From NCBI GenBank assembly GCA_964457335.1, contig CAYWGD010000003.1, forward strand, positions 134,430-198,429: a stretch of DNA of 64,000 bases, written 5' to 3'. A model generated the notes under the pieces. That model was not told the origin of the DNA. It was given only the letters and a program-made list of their open reading frames with translations, and made no database searches. Every line of letters starts with the position of its first letter. Positions within the stretch are counted from its first letter, which is position 1. This DNA comes from CAJBVW01 sp964457335. GTDB taxonomy: Bacteria > Myxococcota_A > UBA796 > SXON01. The position numbers and the translations under genes were made by a program. Positions 9,393 through 16,210 of the stretch are shown here, one piece after another.

Positions 9393-10823
9393 CTACTCGA
9401 CCCTCAGCACGGTCATCATGCCGCCCTCCTCGTGGCCGAGGAGGTGGCAGTGCAGGAGCCAGTCGCCGGGGTTGTCGGCGTGGAGCAGGAGCCGCACGGT
9501 CTCGCGGATGCCGACGTCCACGGTGTCCTCGACGCGGCGCGCAGGGACGGGCACGCCGTTTTCGGAGAGCACCTCGAAGCGCTGGCCGTGCAAGTGGAAG
9601 GGGTGGTTCGTGGAGGAGAGGTTCCGGACCTCGATGACGGTGTCCGCGCCGAGCGCCGCGGTCTTCGGCGTCACGTCGGGCCAGGCCTCGCCGTTGATGA
9701 GCCAGTCGCCTTCGCCGCCGCCCTGGAACACGTAGACGAGGTCGGTGTGGGCGGGGTCGGCGGACGGGGTGGTGGTCCCGGCGGGCCAGTCGAGAGGGGC
9801 GGGGGCGGTGCCGGGCTCCTCGACCTCGACGGAGAGGAGCCGGCGCGGGTCGCCGATGGCCTCGCCGCCGGACGCGACCCAGAGCAGCGTCTCCAGGTCG
9901 AAGCTCTCGGCGATGTCCCACTCGAATTCGGCGCGGTCGCCCGGGGCCAGCACCACGAGGTCGGGGGTCTCGGGCGCGCCGAGGAGGCCCTGGTCCGTGG
10001 CGAGGAGCCGCCCGGGCGCGCGGAGCGCGAGGTAGCTCGTGTTCGAGGCGTTGAGCGCCCGCGCGCGGACGCGCTCGCCGGCTGTGGCGACGAAGCGCGG
10101 GTCGACCAGCCCGTTGACCGTCCACAGCGTGGCACGCGGGTCGATCAGCGCGTGGTCGTGGTCCTCGGCGGCGGTGTCCTCGTCGTGCTCGGCCCAGGCG
10201 TCGAAGACGAGGACGAGCTCGCGGTCGGCGGCGGGCTCGGCGGGGTCTTCGACCACGATGGCGCCGTAGAGCCCGGCGTCGACCTGGCGGCCCACGTCGA
10301 GGTGCGGGTGGTACCAGAAGGTGCCGGGCGCGTCCGGGGTGAACGTGTAGGTGAACGCCGTGCCCGGGGCGACGCCGCCGTCCGCCCAGCCGGCGCCGTC
10401 CATCGCCTCGGGCACGCGCAGGCCGTGCCAGTGCACGGTGGTGGCGTCGGCGAGGTCGTTCTGGAGCAGCGCGGTGACGGTGTCGCCGACGTCGACCCGC
10501 AGCGTGGGGCCGGGGACCTGGCCGTTGTAGGCGAAGCCCTCGACGGCGGTGCCGTCGATCTCCAGCGTGGCGGCGGCCGCGCGGAGCTCGACCTGGAACG
10601 CGCCGCCCGCCGGGTCGGCGTCGGCGGCCTCGGCGGGCGAGGCGAGGAGCGGGCGCGCGGCGGCGGTGTCCGGGGGGGCGGTGTCGGCGGGGGCGCCGGA
10701 GTCGGTGTCCGCGGGGGCCTTCCCGGGGTCGGTGCAGGCCGCGAGGGCGAGGACGAGGGGGAGGAGCCGGGTCGAATACGACAGGACGGCTGAGGAGCGG
10801 CACCGAGTACGACAAACGTCCAC
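9393..10823 (-). CDS. Multicopper oxidase lipoprotein
   Basis: A 476-residue exported oxidase from a GTG at 10823; no better start lies between it and the signal peptide. The N-terminus has an Arg-rich region, then LLPLVLALAAC, a lipobox. An acidic, Thr/Pro-rich spacer with several DT residues follows. All four copper motifs are present in order: HWHG, WYHPH, HPFHLHG and HCHLLGHEEGGMM. It should therefore hold type 1 and trinuclear copper sites and oxidise a metal ion or organic donor with O2. It lies downstream of a pentahaem cytochrome gene on the same strand, 350 bp away. Paired inverted repeats lie across its 5' end (10762-10965). Confidence 0.9.
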   Translation of the reverse strand: MDVCRTRCRSSAVLSYSTRLLPLVLALAACTDPGKAPADTDSGAPADTAPPDTAAARPLLASPAEAADADPAGGAFQVELRAAAATLEIDGTAVEGFAYNGQVPGPTLRVDVGDTVTALLQNDLADATTVHWHGLRVPEAMDGAGWADGGVAPGTAFTYTFTPDAPGTFWYHPHLDVGRQVDAGLYGAIVVEDPAEPAADRELVLVFDAWAEHDEDTAAEDHDHALIDPRATLWTVNGLVDPRFVATAGERVRARALNASNTSYLALRAPGRLLATDQGLLGAPETPDLVVLAPGDRAEFEWDIAESFDLETLLWVASGGEAIGDPRRLLSVEVEEPGTAPAPLDWPAGTTTPSADPAHTDLVYVFQGGGEGDWLINGEAWPDVTPKTAALGADTVIEVRNLSSTNHPFHLHGQRFEVLSENGVPVPARRVEDTVDVGIRETVRLLLHADNPGDWLLHCHLLGHEEGGMMTVLRVE

Positions 10824-10965
10824 GAACCGGGCCGGCGCGGGTAGGGCGGGAACGGACGAACGCTCGTTTTTGGAGAGGGGGTTGGCCGCCGCGGGCGTCG
10901 CGGGGGGCGAGTTGTCGTACTCGGTGCCGCTCCTGGGGAGCGTTGTCGTATTCGGGGCGGCTCCT
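10762..10965. promoter_or_regulatory. Two tandem pairs of a 23-bp motif in inverted orientation around the oxidase start
   Basis: On the plus strand, copies at 10912-10934 and 10943-10965 read TTGTCGTAYTCGGKGCSGCT followed by CCT. Two copies in opposite orientation lie at 10762-10783 and 10793-10815. The 10793 and 10912 copies are exact 23-bp inverted repeats separated by 96 bp. The left pair overlaps the first codons of the oxidase in two different reading frames, so the sequence is conserved as DNA rather than protein. It may be an operator, or the ends of a small element. Confidence 0.55.
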
Positions 10966-10985
10966 GGGGACGGGCCGGGGCGATC

Positions 10986-11166
10986 GGAGCGTCGCGCGAG
11001 GGGGGCCGGAGGGCGCGGCGGGCGCGCGACGGCCGCGGGCCGAAGGCCGTGCGAGGGCGAGCAGCCCGCCGCGGTCGGCCCGCGCGCGGCGGGCCGACGG
11101 AGGAGCGGAGCGACGACCCCGGAGGACACCCGACCCCCCGCGTCTTCGCGGGGGGGCGCGCCCAGT
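10986..11166 (-). repeat. Dispersed repeat R1, copy b (after the pentahaem cytochrome)
   Basis: Same landmarks as R1a: GCGCGAGGGGGGCCGGAGGG near the start, GGAGGACACCCGACCCCCCG near the end, and a 9-bp hairpin with arms CCCCCCGCG (11134-11142) and CGCGGGGGG (from 11147) around TCTT. The hairpin end faces the cytochrome stop codon at 11174, about ten bases away. With the inverted repeats above, it fills most of the gene-free interval 10824-11173. Confidence 0.65.
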
Positions 11167-11173
11167 TCCCGCT

Positions 11174-13174
11174 TCATCGCACCGCCTCGTCCATCACCTG
11201 GTCGGTGACGGTCCAGCCGCGCTCGGTGGCGAGCGCGAGGGGGTAGTTGCGGTGGAGCAGGGTGGCGCGGACCTCGGGGTCGGCGCAGGGCGCGGCGAAG
11301 TGGTGGGTGGAGGTCCACGACGCGGTGGGGAGGAGGCGGTTGTCGCTGGCGACGTCGACGGCGGCGAAGTGCGGCACCATGCGGGCGCCGTCGGCGCCGA
11401 CGAGCACGCGCGCGAAGCCGAAGCCGGGCGCGCCCGCGTAGGCCTGGGTGCCGGTCGCGCCCGTGCGGTAGGCGATGTCGCCGTCGGGGAGCGGGGCGTC
11501 GAGGGTGACGAGGTCGCCGTCCACGGCGGTGATGGTGGCGGCGCCGACGTACGCCTCGACGGGGAGGCCCTTCGCGGCGGCGTCGAAGGTGCCGTCGCCG
11601 AAGGGGCCGTGGCCGGTGTAGTCGTGCCAGGCGCCGGTGCGGCGGACGACGCGGATCACGTCGCCGACCGCGGCGCCGGGCCAGCGGGCCCAGTCCTCGC
11701 CGGCCGCGCGGGTGTCGAGCGCGCCGCCGAAGTCGGGGACCACGTCGCCGCCGGTGGGGACGAGCGCGGCGCCGTCGCAGCTCGCCTCGACCAGCAGGAG
11801 CAGGGCGCGCAGCGGCTCGCCGGTGGGGATGGCGTGGCCGGGGCCGACGTTGGTGACCGTCACGTCCGCGACGAGGGTGCCGTCGGACACGGTGGCGGCG
11901 ATGTCCACGGCGGCGGCGAGCCCGAGCATGCCGCTGTCGGGCTGGCGCGGGCCATAGAAGGCGTGGGCGCGCACGTCGCCGGGGAGGCGCTCCCAGCCGG
12001 ACGCGATGCCGACGGAGACGTCGTCGAGCTCGTTGTAGATGTCGGCGCCGTTGCCGACGCCGGGGAGCGGCGGCATGTGGCAGGACTGGCACGGCGCGGA
12101 GGGGTTCATCGGGCCGGCCTCCCACTCCGCGTACGTGGAGTGGATGGGGAGGCGGCCGTCGGGCCAGCGGGCGAGGTCGATCGGCGCGTCGACGAGGACC
12201 TCCTGGTCCTGCTCGTGGCAGCCCGCGCAGAGCCGCGCCTCGTGGAAGAGCGGCGAATACACCGCGCCCATGCGGGGGTTGAGCACGTCGGGCCAGGGGC
12301 CGAACGTGAGCGGGAGCCAGTCGCCGAGGCCGGGGGTGTAGGGCTCCTCGCTCGGGCGGACGATGCGCAGGCGGCCGGCCACGCCGGGGGGCGCGTCGAG
12401 GTCGACGTCGGCGACGTGGTGGCACACGTCGCAATGGACGCCGCTGTCGTAGGCGATGCCGGTGGCCTCCAGGAGGTCGCGGCCGCCGAGGGCGCCGTCG
12501 ATGCCGGGGGCGTGGCAGTCGGCGCAGGCGCCGGTGCCGTCGGTGTCGGTGCGGACCCCGAGGCCCACGAGGCAGCGGTCGACGGTCGCGCCGGTGCCGG
12601 GCTCGGTGGCCTCGCCCCAGGCGCCGCCGGCGGCGGTGCAGAGGTCCGCGGAGAGCGACGCGGCGGTGCCGGCGTAGAGGTCGTGCACGACGGGGTTCGA
12701 CGCGGAGGTGCGGTGCGCGGAGGGCCACCAGGTGCGGTGGATCTCGATGTGGCAGTGGTTGCACTGGGCGGTGTTGGTGCCCTCGTGCGACTCGGGGCCG
12801 GGGTCGTTGAAGACGTAGGCCTCGTTGTCGGAGGCGTCGAAGCGCTCGAGCGCGAGCGTGAGCTCGCCGGGGCCGTCGACCTCCTCGCCGTAGGCGCGGG
12901 CCTCCGGGTGGGCGGCGAGGACGACGATGTCGCCGACGATGGTGGGGTCGACGGTGACGGTGGCGCGGCCGTCGGCGTCGGTGGTCCAGCGGGTGTGGCC
13001 GCCGCCCTGCATGACGAGGGTGTCGGCGGCGGGCGCGCCGTCGAGCGTGACGGTGACGTCGACCGTGAACGGCGTGAGGTCCGGCGCCGTGTCGGGGGCG
13101 GAGTCGGCCGGCGAGTCGGGCGGCGCCGGGGTGTCCGGGGCGACCGCGCCGGTGCAGGCGAGGAGGAGGAGCAC
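11174..13174 (-). CDS. Pentahaem cytochrome c lipoprotein
   Basis: A 666-residue protein with five CxxCH haem-attachment motifs: CNHCH, CADCH, CDVCH, CAGCH and CQSCH, all in the central part of the chain. The start is a GTG giving MLLLLACTG, a very short lipoprotein signal; no upstream alternative start is visible. A Pro/Asp-rich linker follows, then a domain resembling an extracellular beta-sandwich (TVDVTVTLDGAPAADTLVM), the haem region, and a C-terminal region with TVTNVGPGHAIPTGEPLR. This CxxCH plus GH(A)IPTG arrangement is common in multihaem cytochromes of extracellular or outer-membrane electron transfer. The nearby oxidase could be a partner; this is inference. Confidence 0.8.
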   Translation of the reverse strand: MLLLLACTGAVAPDTPAPPDSPADSAPDTAPDLTPFTVDVTVTLDGAPAADTLVMQGGGHTRWTTDADGRATVTVDPTIVGDIVVLAAHPEARAYGEEVDGPGELTLALERFDASDNEAYVFNDPGPESHEGTNTAQCNHCHIEIHRTWWPSAHRTSASNPVVHDLYAGTAASLSADLCTAAGGAWGEATEPGTGATVDRCLVGLGVRTDTDGTGACADCHAPGIDGALGGRDLLEATGIAYDSGVHCDVCHHVADVDLDAPPGVAGRLRIVRPSEEPYTPGLGDWLPLTFGPWPDVLNPRMGAVYSPLFHEARLCAGCHEQDQEVLVDAPIDLARWPDGRLPIHSTYAEWEAGPMNPSAPCQSCHMPPLPGVGNGADIYNELDDVSVGIASGWERLPGDVRAHAFYGPRQPDSGMLGLAAAVDIAATVSDGTLVADVTVTNVGPGHAIPTGEPLRALLLLVEASCDGAALVPTGGDVVPDFGGALDTRAAGEDWARWPGAAVGDVIRVVRRTGAWHDYTGHGPFGDGTFDAAAKGLPVEAYVGAATITAVDGDLVTLDAPLPDGDIAYRTGATGTQAYAGAPGFGFARVLVGADGARMVPHFAAVDVASDNRLLPTASWTSTHHFAAPCADPEVRATLLHRNYPLALATERGWTVTDQVMDEAVR

Positions 13175-13250
13175 GGGGCAGCGTAGCGTGGTCTCGCCGG
13201 GGGCGCGCGGTCGCGGCGGCGGCGCGGATACGATGCGCCCGGAGGTGGCG

Positions 13251-13913
13251 ATGTGGCTCGCGCTCGTGGTGGGCTGCGCCCAGACGATCGTGCTCGATCC
13301 GCCGCCCGTGGCCGCGACGGGCGAGGGCTGCGAGGGCGCCACCTCGAGCGAGCGGGTGCAGGTGTCGTTCGCGGCGCGCGACGCCGGCTGCGCGTGGGGC
13401 GAGGGCGGGAACCTCGACCCCGAGCAGGGCGAGGTGAGCGCGCGCGTCGAGGAGCGCGTGGCGCTCGACCTCGGCGGGGGGGCCCTCTGCGAGATGGCGC
13501 TCGCGTTCGAGGAGCAGACCCTCGCGTTCGACGACGCGTTCCTCCTCACGTTCGGGGACGTGATCCTGGCGTCGAGCTACGCGCCCATGATCGAGGTCTT
13601 CGAGGCGGACGGGCTGTTCCGCCTCTACGACTGGTCGCGCCTCGCCGGCTACGCCTACGACTACTGGGAGAGCGACACCTACTGCCTCGGCGCGCGCGAG
13701 GGGCTCGCCACCTGCACCGTGCCGTTCGCGGAGACGCCCGGGCCGATCGCGCTCGACTTCGAGGACTCGCTCCTGCGCGCGCTGGTCGGGCGGGCGCAGG
13801 CCACGGGTGCCTCCTCCTTCGGCTTCGTCACCGTGGGGGACGACGATCCCGACGCCGACTGCTCCCACTCCGCGCTCTCGTTCGCCGTGGACGTCACGTA
13901 CGCGCCCGACTGA
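13251..13913 (+). CDS. Lipoprotein of unknown function
   Basis: A 220-residue protein starting at ATG 13251, chosen because GGAGG lies at 13241-13245, just upstream; an in-frame ATG at 13233 is also possible. The signal peptide MWLALVVGCAQ carries a lipobox (LVVGC). The mature part is acidic, with several cysteines and the segment DGLFRLYDWSRLAGYAYDYW. I recognise no family. It diverges from the pentahaem cytochrome gene across 76 bp, so the two may share a regulatory region. Confidence 0.65.
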   Translation: MWLALVVGCAQTIVLDPPPVAATGEGCEGATSSERVQVSFAARDAGCAWGEGGNLDPEQGEVSARVEERVALDLGGGALCEMALAFEEQTLAFDDAFLLTFGDVILASSYAPMIEVFEADGLFRLYDWSRLAGYAYDYWESDTYCLGAREGLATCTVPFAETPGPIALDFEDSLLRALVGRAQATGASSFGFVTVGDDDPDADCSHSALSFAVDVTYAPD

Positions 13914-13940
13914 TCGTCCAGGTTGTGCCAGCATGGGCGG

Positions 13941-15251
13941 ATGACTTCGCTCAAGCGCACGATGGGGCTCCCGGCCCTGGTGATCTACGGGGTCGGCGAC
14001 ATGCTCGGCGCCGGTATCTACGGGCTCGTGGGGAAGGCCGCCGGGCTGATGGGGCACCTGCTCTGGCTCGGGTTCGTCGGGGCGATGATCGCGGCGCTCT
14101 TCACCGGGCTCTCCTACGCGACGATCGGCTCGCGCTACCCCCGCGCGGCGGGCGCGGCCTACGTGACCGCGCACGCCTACGGCCGGCCCTGGCTCACGTG
14201 GCTCGTGGGGCTCGCGGTGGCGGCGTCGGGGCTCACGTCGATGGCCACGGGCTCGCGGGTGATCGCCGGCTACCTCCAGAAGGTGGGGCTGGACCTGCCC
14301 ACGCCGGTGCTCGCGATCGGCGTGCTCGTGCTCGTGGCGGGCGTGGTGTTCCGGGGCATCCGGGAGAGCACGTGGATGAACGCCGTGTGCACCACGGTGG
14401 AGGTCGCAGGGCTGCTCTTCGTGATCGCCGTGGGGGTGCGCTTCTGGGGCGACGTGGACCTGACGACCCCGCCGCCCACCGTGACCGACGCCGGCGACCT
14501 CGCCCGCGTGCTCGTGCAGGGCGCGGTGCTGACGTTCTTCTCGTTCATCGGCTTCGAGGACCTCCTGAACGTGGCCGAGGAGGCCAAGGACCCCGAGCGG
14601 AACCTGCCGATCGCGCTCTGCACCGCGCTGGTCGTCGCGACGTGCATCTACCTGGCGGTGTGCGTGACCGCGATCGCCGTGCTCACGCCGGCCGAGCTGG
14701 GCGCGTCGAAGGCGGCGCTGGTCGACGTGGTGGGGCGCGCGGCGCCGTGGTTCCCGCCCGCGGCGTTCACGGGCATCGGCATCTTCGCCGTCGCGAACAC
14801 CGCGCTGCTCAACTTCATCATGGGCTCGCGGCTGCTCTACGGGATGAGCCGCCAGGGGCTCCTGCCGAAGGCGATCGGGGCGGTGCACGCCACGCGGCAG
14901 ACGCCGTGGGTGGCCATCCTCGTCCTGCTCGGCGTCGTGATCGGGCTCATGCTGGCCGGCGACATCGACGCGCTCGCGTCGGCCACGTCGCTCCTGCTGC
15001 TGACGGCGTTCGTCGTGGTGAACATGGCGCTCGTGGTGCTGAAGCTCCGGCCGCAGGAGCCGCCGGGCCGCTTCGAGGTGCCGATGTTCGTGCCCGCGAC
15101 CGGCGCGCTCGTGTGCGGCGGGCTCATCGTGGCGCGCGTGGTCGACCCGGCGGCCGACCCGCGGGCGCCGATGCTGACGATGCAGATCCTCGCCGTGCTG
15201 CTCGTCTTCTACGCCATCGCGCGCCCGAAGCGGGTGCTCGTGGAGGAGTGA
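13941..15251 (+). CDS. APC-superfamily amino acid permease
   Basis: A 436-residue inner-membrane transporter with about 12 hydrophobic segments. The first helix carries GVGDMLGAGIYGLVGKAAG, the broken-helix substrate site typical of APC transporters. Other family features are the SYATIGSRYPRAAGAAYVTA helix 2-3 region, FFSFIGFEDLLNVAEEAKDP in helix 6-7 and GSRLLYGMSRQGLLPK near helix 8. The substrate is probably an amino acid or polyamine but cannot be specified. The gene stands alone; the next gene downstream is convergent. Confidence 0.9.
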   Translation: MTSLKRTMGLPALVIYGVGDMLGAGIYGLVGKAAGLMGHLLWLGFVGAMIAALFTGLSYATIGSRYPRAAGAAYVTAHAYGRPWLTWLVGLAVAASGLTSMATGSRVIAGYLQKVGLDLPTPVLAIGVLVLVAGVVFRGIRESTWMNAVCTTVEVAGLLFVIAVGVRFWGDVDLTTPPPTVTDAGDLARVLVQGAVLTFFSFIGFEDLLNVAEEAKDPERNLPIALCTALVVATCIYLAVCVTAIAVLTPAELGASKAALVDVVGRAAPWFPPAAFTGIGIFAVANTALLNFIMGSRLLYGMSRQGLLPKAIGAVHATRQTPWVAILVLLGVVIGLMLAGDIDALASATSLLLLTAFVVVNMALVVLKLRPQEPPGRFEVPMFVPATGALVCGGLIVARVVDPAADPRAPMLTMQILAVLLVFYAIARPKRVLVEE

Positions 15252-15258
15252 CGGGCCG

Positions 15259-16185
15259 TCAGCCGTTGGGGGTCGCCGCCCGCTTCCGGCCGCTCCAGAA
15301 CGGCAGCACGGCGGAGCACGCCACGAGCACCGCCATGCCGACGCGCGCCCCGGTGTCGGGCACCTGGTCGAGGAGCCCCCAGCCGAGGAGCGCCGTGATC
15401 AGCGGCGATGCCGCGCCGGCGGCTGCGACCGAGGCGGCGTGGCCGTCGCGGTAGGCGGCCGTCATGAGGAGCTGGCCGAAGGTGGCGGCGAGGCCCGAGC
15501 CGAGGAGCCAGGCCGCGGTCGTGGCGTCGGTGCCCAGGCGCGCGCCGGTCGCGAGCGCGAGGACGACGGACGCCACGCTGCCCACGAGCGTGAACCAGAA
15601 GACGATGGCGACGGGCGGGTTCGTGGCGGAGGCCTTGTTGACCGAGACGTAGGCGCCCGCGGCGGCGAGCCCGCTCACGAGGCCGAGGACGCGGCCGAGG
15701 GTGTCGTCGGCGTCGGGGCGCGGGTGGCCGAGGAGCGCGACGCCCGCGAGCGACCCGAGGATGGCGATCCACGCGGCGCCGCCGGTGCGCTGGCCGAGGA
15801 GGAAGGGCGCCAGGAGCGCGACCCACACCGCGCTCGTCTGGTTGAGGAACGCGGCCTCGCCGACCGAGAGGTGGCGGATGGCCCCGAAGTACGTGATCAG
15901 CGCGACGCCGCCGAGGACGCCGCGGGCCCAGAGCGCGGGGCGCAGGTCGCCGAGGAGCCGGCGGGGCGCGCGCCAGGACAACACGAGCAGGGCGCCGAGG
16001 TTCACGACCGAGCGCGCGGCGCTGGCCGTGAACGTGGAGAGATCGGGGTCCGAGCGGTGGGCGAAGGCCACGAAGGTGGCCATCGCCGCGAACATCGCGG
16101 AGCCGAGCAGCATCCAGGCGATTGCGCGCCCGGCGCGGGCCTCGGGGGGCGCCGCGACGGGCTGCTCGGCGGGGGCGGGCGTCAC
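15259..16185 (-). CDS. EamA-family (DMT superfamily) transporter
   Basis: A 308-residue membrane protein with ten predicted helices arranged as two EamA repeats (from about AWMLLGSAMFAAMATFVAF and from RVLGLVSGLAAAGAYVSVNK). The glutamate-containing SVGEAAFLNQTSAVWVALL segment is typical of the first repeat. The GTG at 16185 gives a 22-residue Pro/Ala-rich hydrophilic lead. It lies downstream of topA on the same strand, 25 bp away, and may be co-transcribed with it. Family members export metabolites or amino acids; the substrate is unknown. Confidence 0.85.
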   Translation of the reverse strand: MTPAPAEQPVAAPPEARAGRAIAWMLLGSAMFAAMATFVAFAHRSDPDLSTFTASAARSVVNLGALLVLSWRAPRRLLGDLRPALWARGVLGGVALITYFGAIRHLSVGEAAFLNQTSAVWVALLAPFLLGQRTGGAAWIAILGSLAGVALLGHPRPDADDTLGRVLGLVSGLAAAGAYVSVNKASATNPPVAIVFWFTLVGSVASVVLALATGARLGTDATTAAWLLGSGLAATFGQLLMTAAYRDGHAASVAAAGAASPLITALLGWGLLDQVPDTGARVGMAVLVACSAVLPFWSGRKRAATPNG

Positions 16186-16210
16186 GGCCGGCGACGGGCG
16201 AGGCGACGGA

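Noticed and set aside
9393..14888. Very long minus-strand frame of about 1830 codons
   Set aside because: Only its 3' part is the multicopper oxidase; the rest is antisense or out of frame to the cytochrome and permease genes and reflects the high GC content.
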